DNA of 64,000 bases from Furcasterigmium furcatum (taxonomy: Eukaryota; Ascomycota; Sordariomycetes; Glomerellales; Plectosphaerellaceae), in the NCBI GenBank assembly GCA_001599815.1, contig BCIA01000008.1:744001-808000 (forward strand), given 5' to 3'. The position numbers were made by a program, and so were the translations under genes. The notes beneath the pieces were generated by a model. It saw nothing but the letters and a program-made list of their open reading frames with translations. It was not told the origin of the DNA and made no database searches. Position 1 is the stretch's first letter, and every line of letters starts with the position of its first letter. Shown piece after piece: positions 43,055 through 55,051 of this stretch.

Positions 43055-44728
43055 CGATGGTCGACATTGCAACTCTTGGTATGAAGGGGATCAGGAACGG
43101 GGGCATTGTTGCTGCGAGCATCATCGGCTTTTGTGGGCTGCCAACCGTCTTTATGAAGATCCCCATGTTCAAACTCGTCATGTCAGACAATGGAAGCGGT
43201 CAAACAGCAGAGCTTTTCAGTTTCATCGAACTGATACCTGGGCCATTCCTGTCGTCATTGAGGGTCTCGGGTATTTCAGCCACCCGCAAGGCCAGTCATC
43301 GTCCGATTCCAGGGGCCGGGGCACCCGGACGGCTAGCCGTGTCTGTCGAGCCAGGAGCTGAGCTGAAGTGATGGACATTAATTGCGGGACGTGTCTGTCG
43401 GCAGTTTGTGTGATAAGCAGGCCCGTTGTTTCAGCTGTCGATAGCAGGTCTGGAACGATGATTGATGAATATTCAGGGCGGACGTGGGGATTTTCAGGGA
43501 AAATATTGGGTTCTCGACTGGAAAGGGGAGGTCGTGGAAGGATGAACAGGCCTTGATCGACGGGACGTGCCTTGGTCGATCTCCACCTTCGGCGCGCTAG
43601 GAGCGACCTAAACTGCTCGAAGCTTTCGCTTCGGTGGTGCTGACGCGCGTTGCGTGCCGGGAATATCAGTCCGTCCTTGATTTGTTGACGTGATATCTTG
43701 CCTGCCAGCGCAACAGCCGCCGCCGGTGATCAAGCTCGTGATTTTCAGGGGAAACCCATCCAGTTGACGCGTCGTTTTCGTGCATCAACTCATTTGCGAC
43801 GCACCGGGGTATTTCTCGTGTTGGAGGCGGCACAGCCCCAAAACCCCGAATGGTCGAAGGCCTTTCTCAATACGGGGTGGTCTTGAGGGCGGCTGGCGGA
43901 GCAAAAGGGGCCGCTGACAGCAATTGGCGTCCGAAAATGGGCTAAAAACGCGACAAGCCACAGCGGGGACCCGACCAGTCAGACGGAGTGATCCTTGCCA
44001 ATTGAGGCAACAGCCCTCGTGCTTTCACAACACCTCGAAGGGTCAACACGGCGGAATTCTGGGGAGGTGATGGCCGCCGCCGCGTGGACACCAACTGAAG
44101 AGGGAGTTTTCCTGACGTCAGCCCGTGCCTCTCACCCTTCCAGTCTCGCTAGCGTACCTGCCGCTCAGCGGTACATCGCCAGTTTCCATGTGGCTCGTAT
44201 TCATCAGGCCCTGCTGAGGGCAGTCGCACCCAGGAGTTGGCCCTTCCCTTCCCGTCCCTCCCGGGCCGTCCATCTTAAAGGAAATACTGCTGTCATCCAT
44301 CCATTTCACCCTCCCATCTTGTCATCGTGCATCGCTTTAGCCCTTTCATGACTAGCAGCGGGGAGTCTTTCGTTCCTCTCATCATCACCCCGACTCGCCA
44401 CTTGGACACTGAATTCCATCCCGTCGTTGGAAAAGGGGGTGTGGGCTGACTCGATCCAGCCAGCAGCACGCGACATACTTCCTAATCCTTCTTTCTTTTC
44501 CCGTCCTCCCAATACCGCCAGTCGCTGCAGCTGAATACCATCATCCGTCCTGCCCAATCCTTCTCAACAAGGTCGTGGCACGTCGTCGACAATCTTCTCG
44601 AGACTCTGAACCAGTTGCAGGACCAGGTCGACCGTCTGCCCAAGTTCCCCGGATTGCCAAGATCCTGTCAACACCCTGGCGCCGCTGCTTCTGCCCCGGG
44701 CGCCGAGCGCCACGCATCCGACGAGACA
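43055..44728. other. Intergenic, no gene seen
   Basis: 1.67 kb between two plus-strand genes. Short ORFs follow the regulator stop without motifs. The last several hundred bases should be the promoter and leader of the sulfatase-like gene. Confidence 0.55.
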
Positions 44729-47700
44729 ATGTGGTTGTCTCGCGTTGCCTCTTTCCTCTTTGGCGCCTTCTGCCTGTCGCTCCTTTCAACAAAACTCATC
44801 CTCCTCGCCATCCACGCGCCGACAGTCCCGATAGGCGATTTCTTGTTATTCCTGCCGACATTCTTTTTACCGGACGTCTTTGCCGTCTGCGGTGCTCGGT
44901 TGCTGCTGCGAACCGGCAAGGGATGGCTGTCAGCGGTCGGTGCCATAATCGGCATCTTCTCGGCGTATGTTTGTTGTCCCGGAGCTTCCGCAAAGCTCCC
45001 ACGAAGAAGAAGAATATCACTAACCATGAAACCAGGCTCGTCGTCATCGGAGCTGCGTCCTCCCAGCTGGGATTCTACTATGAGACCGGCGGCGAACTCG
45101 AATGGCGGGAGGCATCCACCTTCGCCCACGATAAGGAGGCGCTCAAGGTGCTGCTCAGCGGCAGCACCACCGTCATTATTTTTGGCTGCATCATCCTCTT
45201 CACGGCGTTTTGGGTCCATGCCTTCCTCTACAGGATCGCCGGCGACTTTATGGTCGCGCTGGCCAGCGACGTCGCATCTGGTAAGCTGCAAACAAAGAAC
45301 GGGACCTCCCGACTTGGCCGCGCAGGGGAAGGAGATGATCACTGACCCAAGTCCTTTTTCCTTCAGCTTGCAGGTGGATCCTCGACCGATACGACTGTTG
45401 CGACACCGCCGAATCCCCCTACGATTCCGATGACAACTCCGTTGCTGGCGACAACGACAACGAGTCCAGCAATTCCAGGACAGACGCATCGATCGACGGG
45501 AGCTTTGGGTCTGACAGGCAACTACTGTTGGGCGACGTCGAGAAGGGCGAGCAGAGACAGTCGTGGTCGATGATGGGTCGGATGAGTCGGAGACACCCTT
45601 GTACCCCGTCCGTGTCACGCATCACCAAGATCGTTGCGGTGTCCTTCCTTGGCTTCACCCTGGTCGTCCGACCGCCCGTTCCCTACAACCACATGTCCGC
45701 CACCCTTCCCGTGGCCCTCATCGACGTCATCAACCATCCCGGCCCGCCGCTCAATTGTTTCGAGCAAAGCCGCCTGGCGTTTAAGAACCCCTGGCCGTTC
45801 CCGAAACTACTCGAGGAGGAGAACTGGGAGAAGCCTGATGGATATTTCAAGGGCTGGGCACCACGTCCCAGCGGCGAGCTCGCCACCGATTATAGGCAGA
45901 GGGTTCCGAGCTGGCTGGTGGAATACCTGCCGCACGGGTTCCAGAGATGGGACCCCGAATTTAGGGAGCCGGAGCCCCCACCACCACCTCCCGGCCACAA
46001 GGGACCACCCCCTGGCCACAGGGGACCACCTCCCGGCCACCGAGGGCCCCCTCCTCATCATGGACATCGCGGACCACCCCATGGGCCTCATGGGCACCAC
46101 GGTCCCCCGCCACCACCTCCTGGCGAAGAGGATTGCCCCCCGCAGGACATCCTCGGATCGTTTTACAACCCTGTCGAGGATCCGATGAAAATCAGTAATC
46201 TCGACAACGACCCCATGCCTCAGCTCAAGGACGCGCTGTCGTCCGTCAAGATCAAGAATGTGGTCTTCATTTTGATGGAAGCCTTGCGATCCGAACTTTT
46301 CCCAATACAGAAAGACTCCCTCTTCTACAACATGATGCTCGAAGCCAACGGCGAGGACGAAAAGGAGGAACTAGACAGAAAACTGGCGCAGCTCACCCCT
46401 AACATTGATAGAATCACGGGTGGCATTGGAGGTTTCCAGGACCTCGAAGACGACAGCTTATCAGAGGGAAACACGAGCTGGCGAGAAAACACAAAGTCAG
46501 GGCACGGCGGCATCAACGTCATCGGCGCGACGACTGCCAGCACATTATCGACGAAGAGCTTCGCTGCCAACCTCTGCGGTACATGGCCCATGGCCGTAAA
46601 GAATTTCGACGAAGCGGAGTCTGAAAGTTATCAGCCCTGCTTCCCTCAGATTCTGTCCTTGTTGAACAGCGACAAGGAGGGCAACGACACGACCGAGACG
46701 GATTCGGCATCAGACGACGACTTCTTGAGTTACCCCTGGCGAACAGCGCTCTTCGAGTCTATGACGGAGACTTTCGACCGCCAGGACAAGTTCGACAAGA
46801 AGCTCGGCTGGGACAGGATCATCGCTCAGAAGGAGCTCAAGAAAGACAAGACGCGATACGATTCCCACGATCCGCTGTACCAGAGGCTCGGCTACCTCGG
46901 TTTCGCCGAGCCTGTGCTGGAGCCATACCTCAAGGACTTTATCTCAGAGAGTACCGACAACAAGGAGCGTATGTTCATGATGCACTTCACAAGCATCACG
47001 CACCATCCCTGGGACCTCCCCAACTGGTTCAACACGACCCAGTATCTGCCGAAACGCGGCCACAAGGACCTGAACAGCTACCTCAACACGATCCGGTACC
47101 ACGACTACTGGATGGGCGAGCTCATGCGCATCTTCGAAGAGACGGGCATCGCCGACGAAACGCTGGTCGTCTTCGCTGGCGACCACGGACAAGCGTTCAA
47201 CGAAGATTCGAATAAGCAGGGCACGTACGAGAACGGACATGTCAGCAACTTCCGCATCCCCATCACGTTCCGCCACCCGCAGCTCCCGCGCGTGCAGTAC
47301 GAGGCGAACGCGTCGTCGATCTCCATCCTGCCCACCGTCTTGGACCTGTTGGTGAACACGGGGTCGCTGAATGAGCGGGACTCGAGCATCGCCTCAGATC
47401 TTCTGTACGACTACGAGGGGCAGTCCCTCCTTCGCCCCTACAAGCCGATCCACAACGGCCGGCGGGCATGGAACTTCGCTGTCGTGAACTCGGGCTCGGA
47501 CATGCTGGGGGTTTCTTCCGCCGATGTCCCCTGGCGCATGGTCCTCCCGCTGACGGACAAGTGGGAGTTTAAACTCTCCGACATGACGACCGATCCAGCG
47601 GAGAAGGACGCCGTCTCCGCATGGTCACTTAGCGACCTCTTGTCGGATGTCACATACAAGTACGGCAAGGAGGCGGCCGAATGGGCTGCCGAGGCCGAGG

Positions 47701-47753
47701 CCGTGGCCCAGTGGTGGATGCTGGAGAGGAAGAGGCTATGGAGACATTCCTAG
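44729..47753 (+). CDS. Membrane-bound sulfatase/LtaS-like protein with Pro-Gly-His repeat (3 exons, 955 aa)
   Basis: Exons 44729-44964, 45036-45280 and 45367-47753, donors GTATGT and GTAAGC. About five hydrophobic helices fall in residues 1-245 (FLFGAFCLSLLSTKLILLAI, VIIFGCIILFTAFWVHAFL, IVAVSFLGFTLVV), separated by an acidic loop. A repeat of PPPGHRG-like units fills about 364-417. An alkaline-phosphatase-superfamily domain follows: NVVFILMEALRSELFP with the metal-binding Glu position, ATTASTLSTKS as likely nucleophile region, FTSITHHPWDLP, and FAGDHGQAFNED with Asp766-His767 for metal. The layout matches lipoteichoic-acid-synthase-like proteins known as uncharacterised sulfatase-domain proteins in fungi. 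Likely a surface-facing phospho- or sulfo-transferase or hydrolase; substrate unknown. Confidence 0.88.
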
Positions 47754-48150
47754 ACCTGGGAAGGCCAGCTGTAATATCATTATCATCATCATGGAGTTGG
47801 GATGGATTTGCATTACACACATGTACATAGGGATGGAGCTTCTCCCTGTGCCTGGATGTGGGAGATGAATAACGACTTGAAGTTTTGAACAACCATGGGA
47901 AGACCTGAGAGAATGAGATGGCGAGATGACGCGACACATTGATGATTTCCGCTCCCTCCTCGATCAGTCTTGACTCGCTCATATATGTCCTACCTAGGTC
48001 AATGGATTGTCATGATCACATCTAAGCTTCTAATTCCGGATTCAAACACCTCCACTTGGTGGGTGGCACCCCTGCGCCTCAAGCCTGCCTCGTTGTGAAC
48101 CCCTAACCTTTCTGTATGTCCGACTCCCATGTCCCCGAACTTGTTCGCAA
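47754..48150. other. Intergenic, convergent 3' flanks
   Basis: 397 nt between convergent genes, with a short ATC-rich repeat near 47775-47790. No gene seen. Confidence 0.6.
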
Positions 48151-50030
48151 TCACCAGGCTGCCTTTTGAGCGGGCGCCGTGTAACGTTCCAATTCCGCCT
48201 CTGCGGCCTTCTTTTCCAGTCTGACGACCTCCGCCCGCTCCGCGGAACGAGGGGTGATGGAGCATGGGAAGGGCAGGGGGCTGGAGTTGAACCCGTCCGA
48301 GTAGGCGAAACTAGCAAAGGTGTGAGCGCGGGCATCAAAGAACCGTGTCAGTAGTAGAACTCACATGTCGACGTCCAGCTTCTTCCCATCCGGGCCCGTC
48401 TGTGCTTCAATGTTGAACGCCCACAGCATCCTGGCGATGTTGATCACGATGGAGGCGCTGCCGAGATGCATCCCGGGGCAGATGCGGCGGCCCCATCCGA
48501 AGGCGCTGTGGCCGAATGCGCCGGGATATTCGCGCTGCTCGAGGAATCGCTCGGGTCTGAAGGCGTGTGGCTCTGGGAAATCGGCTTCGTTGAGGTGTAC
48601 TAGGAATGAGGGTTAGATTTTGCAGGCACAGGCCGAGTAGCAGGGAGAACGTACATGTCCATAACGGCGCAATGATGGTGCTGCCCTTGGGGATGAACAT
48701 CCCCTTGTAGGTACTATCGGCCGTAGTCGCGTGTGGCGTGCCGCCCAGAACGGCAACGGGTCGCCATCGTAGGGTCTCTGATACGATTGCTCGGATGTAC
48801 TCGAGGCGAGGCACGTCGTCGAATGTCGGGAGTCGGTCACCCCCTACGACTCTGTCCAGCTCTTCTTGAGCCCGGGGGATGAACTGCGGCCCGAACTTGA
48901 CACAGGCCAGAAGGAAACTGGCCAGAGATCCTGCCGTCTACATGAAAATGTGAAGTCAGCAGGTGTACAGGTGTACTCCCGTGGATAGCTATTGGGGGAC
49001 CGTGAAGACTTACCGTCTCAACTCCAGCGCCGAAGGGAGATCCTGCGGTATATGCCACTTCGAGGTCCGTCATGCCGAGGTCCGCTTGCTGCTGCAGCAG
49101 GTGCTTGGCGAAGCTTTCGGGGGCGTTCCCTTGTTTGACCTTCTCACGAACCTCGTCCATGAGTCCCATGTACATCTGAATGTCCTTTTTCCGCTGTTCG
49201 AGCACTTCGGCTTTCCAGGGGGCGAAGATGGACGGGATGTACTTGAGGGCGGGATATCGCTCCACGGCATATTTCCCTGGGATGCTGTACGAGGTGATCA
49301 GTCAGCGGTCCAAGCAACTTGATGTACCAGTAGACAGTTAGACTTACTTGACAGAAGTCAGGCGCTCCATTGACTCGGCATTGCCCCGGACAACGACGTC
49401 CGTTTGCACGCACTCAACCCGACGCCCATAGGTGACAGTGACGATGACGGAGGCGGCGTATCGCTCGAGATGGGTACGGAAGTTCTCTGGAGATTGAAGC
49501 AAGTCATGCATGAGGACCTTGGACTCCAAGTTCTGGACAGGCCGGTATGTTTCGCTCTGTCGCTGCATGAAGCCGGAATGAAGGAGTTTGCGCCATCTCC
49601 GCCAGTAGGGCGAGTACGGGGCCATGAGCCCTCGCAATCCCCCCGAGAGGAGCTCGCCGCCCATGATGAATCGCGGTCGGGATGAGCAGATTGCGCCGCG
49701 TTTCTCGAGGAGGTCCCACGCCGCCTGGGCCGAGCCCAGGATGATGGTTGGCGTCGGGCCCATCTGGAGGTAGACGACATCGCCGTACTGCCTGCTGAGT
49801 TCCTGGAACCAGAGCCATGGTTTTCGGATCCCGGTCTGGAGTTCCTTTGGCCCTGGCGGCAGTTCAGACCTGTGCGCCCAGAGCTTCCATTGTTGTCGGT
49901 GCTGGGCACTCGTTAACGCCTGTCGCAGGCTCGCGGCATCGGGATGGGAAGACTATACCCGAGGAAACACCAACGCGAAGTATGCGAACGCGGCGAGACC
50001 GCCCACGAAGGCGACGATTCGGAGCAGCAT
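48151..50030 (-). CDS. Cytochrome P450 monooxygenase (6 exons, 518 aa)
   Basis: Exons 50030-49959, 49883-49348, 49284-49014, 48937-48655, 48599-48365 and 48310-48151. The joined protein starts MLLRIVAFVGGLAAFAYFAL (anchor), then SELPPGPKELQTG (hinge), an I-helix near AYTAGSPFGAGVETTAGSL, K-helix ETLRW, and heme loop FGWGRRICPGMHL with the thiolate at Cys428. It ends with YSDGFNSSPLPFPCSITPRS, typical of the O-methylsterigmatocystin-oxidoreductase-like group. All junctions keep frame. Intron 1 uses GTATAG...GGAAG with a GTTAAC branch and is the least certain. It is divergent from a sugar porter over 661 nt. Function: ER monooxygenase, substrate unknown. Confidence 0.92.
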
Positions 50031-50691
50031 CCTAGGGAGGGGTAAGGACAGCGACGAGGGTGGGCTGGGTCATGAAGTCTAGGCAGGGAGGCGAGCGAAA
50101 GAGTTGACAATGTCCGTCCGGCTCGTCTATGCGATCAATCACGTTGATAAGTGAAACCTCGACCGGCAAGAAACTGGACAAGAAGTACCGTGATCCGAGG
50201 TCTCTTTTGACCCGACGCGACGGTTCTGGACTCACGATACGAGTCGGATCACAACTGCCGACTCTCTCGCTTCCAGCTCTCGCGACCGGGGATAATTCGG
50301 CGGGAGCAGCTTCACGAATCTGATTCGCCAGGCTGCCCTGGGGTGGATTTGACATAACTGCCGATGTCTGGCGAATGGAGGCTATCGTTTCTGGCTCTGT
50401 TATCTCGACTTGGCATCCCGCCATGCTACACTCAATTGAGCTTGGCCCTGAGCCGATTCCCCATGGGGCCCCCGCTGTGGCTCAGGTCATCTGGGCGTCC
50501 GTGAGGTCTCTCGGCTAACTGACTCGGCAGATCGTGAAGACTGCTCTTCGCATGACTACCGGGCATCATTTTCGCTTTGTATTTAGAGGATCGGCATGGC
50601 CTGCGACTATCTCGACGATATTCCCAGTCAGACTCGATATCGCCAGTACCCTTCACCTTTAGAAAGTCCACTAGTTTGAAACGACGCCGCT
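50031..50691. other. Divergent promoter region
   Basis: 661 nt between the P450 and the sugar porter; short ORFs without motifs. Confidence 0.55.
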
Positions 50692-52652
50692 ATGAAGATG
50701 AAGAGCAACTCGTGGCTCAGCAAGCCATTCCTAACCTCCCTCTTCCTGGGAATCGGTGGCTTCCTCTATGGATAGTAAGGAGCCGAGCAGAACCGCAACT
50801 GGACTCAGTGAGATTGCTGACCAACTGCCCATAGCGACTCCGGAATCATCACTCCGAGCTTGGCTTTAAGCTCCTTCTTGACCTACTTTGGCAAACCCGA
50901 CCCCGCGCTTCGAGGTGCCATCGTGTCGCTCTACCAGGCAGGAGGTATGATAGACCCAATCGGATATTTTGAAGTCCCTGTGGCGTTCTGACATCGTACC
51001 TACAGCATGGCTCGGCAGTGCATCCGTCGGTGTCACCAGCGATAGGCTCGGCCGTCGCCGGGCCATCGCCTTTGGTTGCATCTGGGGAGTCATCGGAGGC
51101 GCTCTGATGGCTGGTGCCGTTCACATTTCCATGCGTGAGTGGTCATTGATGTTCTGCATATGCCCTGGCGGGCTGAGCTGACCCCGCGCAGTTATTCTGG
51201 GTCGACTCATGGTTGGCTTTGCCGTCGGCACAATCACCGGCGTGGCGCCTGTATTTGGAGCTGAAATTGCCAAGGTCCGTATACCCAAGGCCCTGATGTT
51301 GACGCCTACAAGGAACACTATTGACATTGACCCGTGGATAGACGGAAGAGCGAGCTCGTATCACTGCCGTGACTCAAATGAGTAAGCTACCATGCCATCC
51401 CGCATCCAGCCAAACATACACTAATCCGTCTCAGTGGTCGCTTGGGGCTTCTTTGTCGCGCTATGGACAGGTGTAGGCGAGGGAAAGTGGGAAAATGCCA
51501 ACCAGTGGCGCTTGGGCTTCGCCATTCAGAGTATCCCGGCCCTCATCCTCGGAGTCGGCGTTCTCTTCCTGACTGAATCGCCCCGTTGGCTCTGCCTCAA
51601 AGGGAGATACGAGGAGGCCGAGAAGGCCTTCCGAAGCTATCACTACGACGGGACAAACGACGACTGGTGCCGGGAGCAGTTCACCCTCATCCACGTCAAC
51701 ATCGCGGAGGAACTCGAGGCCCAGGGCCGCCTCAGCTGGGCCGACCTCTTCAAGACCCCGACCTTCCGCAAGCGCCTCTTCGTCGGCTCGTTTGTCTGGG
51801 TCGCCGCCATGGTCTCGGGCATCTCCTTCGTCCAGTACTACCAGACCGCCATCTACGCGACCCTGCAGTACTCTGAGAGCCAGCAGCTCCTCGTCAGCGG
51901 CCTCTACGGCTCCGTCGCGCCCATCGCCTGCTTCATCTCCCTGTTCTTCGTCGACAAGATCGGCCGCCGCAAGATCCTCATCACGAGTTCCTCCCTCCTC
52001 GCCCTCTGCTACATGATCATCACGATCCTCGCCGCGCGCTTCCCTGCCCGCCCTGGGTTCCCCACCAACGAGGCGGCGCAGAAGGGCCTCATCGCCTGCA
52101 TCTTCATGGTGTCGGCCAACTACTCAGCCCTCCTGGGTCCCATGACCTGGATTATCCCGTAAGTTTGAGTCTAACTGTTTTCTTGAGGGGCCTTCACTAA
52201 CTTGAGCCTGATAGTCCGGAGGTCTTCACGACCGAACTGCGAGCCAAGGCGAACGCCATCGTGCAGGTCATCCACTACTCCATCAGTTTGATCATCACCC
52301 AGTGCTCTCCGATTGCCCTTGCATCGGTCGGCTGGAAGTACTATGTTAGTCCAGACCATCTACATTACTTCCGGACGAGTGAGCTGACAGAAAAACTCCA
52401 GATTCTCTTCATCCTCACCAATGCCCTCTGCGCACTGGTCTTCGCCTTCGCTTATCCTGAGACCAGAGGTAAGCCCCCTTTTACAGTCAATAACGCCGCC
52501 ATTACTAACATCTGCCAGGTAAATCCTTGGAGGAGATTGACGAGATCTTCGGCGATGTGCAGACCATCCGTCGGATTGACCTCAAGGGACGAGCTGATGT
52601 GGATATTGGCACTGCGGAGCTGCGCGAGGTGCGAACTGGGGACAAGGCCTGA
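50692..52652 (+). CDS. MFS sugar porter, hexose type (9 exons, 499 aa)
   Basis: Exons 50692-50774, 50835-50944, 51006-51134, 51192-51274, 51342-51381, 51435-52158, 52215-52344, 52402-52468 and 52519-52652. All phases agree and give one 499-residue frame. Signatures: GFLYGYDSGII in helix 1, SDRLGRRRAI, ESPRWLCLKGR after helix 6, VDKIGRRKIL, PPEVFTTELRAKANAIV, and the C-terminal YPETRGKSLEEIDEIF. This is the sugar-porter family with the lactose/hexose-permease style (QWRLGFAIQSIPALIL). Plasma-membrane proton-coupled sugar uptake is likely. It has by far the most introns in the window, so most of its short exons look like noise when read singly. Confidence 0.93.
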
Positions 52653-53774
52653 GTTGGGTAATGCGGTGGCCCACTACTAAGTATTTAGCTACTATTAGGT
52701 GTGCAAAGATACTACATCTTCGTCACTTATGCAAGCAGCGAGACCATCCAGCTTGCCCGCGCTCAGGGCGGTCCTTGTATGCAACTCTTGTGATGGCTGA
52801 CCAAAAGATAGTAACCATGGCTAGTAACTTCTCTGAGGGCATTAAATAAGCACAGGCCACGCCTTGGCAACCATCCAATACCGCCAATGAAACCCAGGCT
52901 CTTCCGCTGAAGACACGGTTGGATGGAGTGATGGTGTGAAGAGTGTCTCCTTCCTCCTCACCTTGGCCAGATCATCAACCGAGGCTCATTAAACTCAGTC
53001 GACCGAGGCCATCGTAAGACTTTGTTTGCTTTCCCCTCACTTCGGGATAAATAGGAGTAGTTTGATTACTTCTCTCAAGGTGAATGAATGCTGGCTGCCT
53101 CTGCTGTCCCTGAAAAATGTACCGAGGCTGCCCTGTACCCCGCGATCTCGCTTCTGCACCCCGCATCTCAACTCCCGCCCGGTACGGCTTGGCCGCATAT
53201 TTCCCGGCTGAGACACGCGTTGATCAAGGAACAACAACCAATGGCTTGTCGTCTTCCGCACCTCGAAAAGGGGTCGGTGGTGGGGGTGTAATACGGATTG
53301 CCTTTCCTCTTTCAGCTGACCTTGCGAAACTTCCACTGCTCTGGGGACTCCTTGCGACTGTTCCAGGCCGTGATGGCTTCAGTCCCAGCCTCGTTGGCCC
53401 TTATTAATCTCGTTGGGTAGTTTGGCACTGCTTGGCTTGAAGCCTGGCTGACATGTCGTGAGAGGTGCATCGGCGAGCCATGCCATTTTGGTTGTTGAGT
53501 TGCGAGGACGATGCAGCCAAGGCTCTAGAGAGAGTGACTCCGAGAAAAGCCGGAGGGATGGTGTCTCTTGGAGGACTTTCACGAGCATTTTCGAGGGACA
53601 ACTGGGAGCCACGATGAACCACGAGCATCACGCAGCTGGAAAAGTATAAAACACCACGAATTGTCCGTCTGGAGACTTGAAGTTATCCTTTCAGAACCAT
53701 CATCCTTCACTCTCACCCCAGCAACCCAGCTCTCCGATCCCTTGGTTATCCCACAGCCCTCTGCATCATTCAAG
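52653..53774. other. Intergenic, cutinase promoter
   Basis: 1.12 kb upstream of the cutinase. Motif-free short ORFs only; TATAAA lies near its right end. Confidence 0.55.
53645..53650 (+). promoter_or_regulatory. TATA box of cutinase gene
   Basis: TATAAA 125 nt before the cutinase ATG, followed by a pyrimidine/CA-rich leader as is usual for highly expressed fungal genes. Confidence 0.5.
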
Positions 53775-54600
53775 ATGAAGTACCTCGCCATTCTCGCTCT
53801 CGCTCTCACTCTCACCAGTGCCGCACCGATCAGCGTGGACATCATTGAAGCCGACATCGAGTCCCGCTCTGAAGAAGTCGCCGTGCTCGAAGCTCGCCAA
53901 TCCTCCACCCGCCGCGATCTCGAGACGGGCAGTGCCTCGAACTGCCCTCGGGCCATCCTCATCTATGCCCGCGGGTCTACCGAGCCAGGCAACATGGCAC
54001 GTCCGACTCCTTCCGTATGACTTCTTCACATCCCAGCTAACATCCTCCCCAGGGCATCACCGCAGGCCCAGCCCTCGCCTCGGCCCTGGAAAGCGAGTTC
54101 CGCTCCGGCGGCATCTGGATCCAGGGCGTCGGAGGCCCGTACACCGCCGAGGTATCTCCCAACTTCCTCCCCGCCGGGACGGACCGTGCGTCCATCAACG
54201 AGGCCAAGAGGCTCTTCACCCTGGCGAACTCGAAGTGTCCGAACACTCCCGTCGTGGCTGCGGGATACAGGTACAGTCACCCTCCCCGACCCAGAGTCGT
54301 AACACAGGAGCTAACACCGCCTAAAGCCAAGGAACAGCCGTCGTGGGCAACGCCCTCTCCGAGCTCCGCGGCGCGGTCCAGAACCAGGTCGTCGGCGCCG
54401 CGCTGTTCGGGTACACGAAGAACCTGCAGAACCTGGGCAGGATCCCCGACTATCCCCGCGACAGGACCGAGGTGTACTGCCGCGCCACGGACGCCGTGTG
54501 CTTCGGCACGCTGTTCATCCTGCCCGGCCACTTCCTGTACCAGAGCGACGCGTCGGGGCCTGCGCGCCGCTTCTTGGCCGGGAAGATCAACAATGCTTGA
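53775..54600 (+). CDS. Cutinase, carbohydrate esterase 5 (3 exons, about 237 aa)
   Basis: Exon 1 ends at 53996 or 54014; exons 2 and 3 are 54053-54270 and 54327-54600. Signal peptide MKYLAILALALTLTSA and a short propeptide, then the cutinase fold: ARGSTEPGNM joined to GITAGPALASALES, the nucleophile elbow AAGYSQGTAV (the Ser codon is split by intron 2), RATDAVC with the catalytic Asp and a disulfide Cys, and LPGHFLY with the catalytic His. It is a secreted esterase that hydrolyses plant cutin polyester, a typical plant-pathogen or saprotroph enzyme. Family alignment wants the first junction at NM-GI, which needs a GC-AG intron (GCACGT...CCCAG, 56 nt). A GT donor 18 nt later leaves a 38-nt intron and adds six residues. 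Confidence 0.92.
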
Positions 54601-55051
54601 GCCTTGGGGCAATATGGTGCAGGTCGGCTTAGGTGGTGACATGAGGGATGGGGGGATTCGCTCGCTTAAACGCTGACATTCAGTTCTGTGGTGATGCTTA
54701 ACTTTCATTGGATTGGATCTATGTTGTACTTAGGTTCTTCTCTTCTCCATGGGCTTGATGCCTTTCTAAGTGTTGAAGAAAATCAAATAGTGCTTGGGAA
54801 GTGCCAGCAAATTCTTTTCTGTGCTAGAATCCGCGAACCACTTATCAGGAGAATCCAAACTCTTGATCATCGAGCACTCACTCATCCTCCCCTCTACTGA
54901 GAGCCTTTTGTTCCGTTGGAGGTCATTTTAGGGTAGCGAGAGTTAGGACCTAATACTGAACGGATTACTGTGGAGGTGCCGGGATATGTCCATACTGGAC
55001 TGGCTAGAACCCATGAGTACATCTCCATGGCCGTGAAAGATCCGGATTCAT
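54601..55051. other. Intergenic, convergent 3' flanks
   Basis: 451 nt between convergent genes; one motif-free ORF. No gene seen. Confidence 0.6.
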
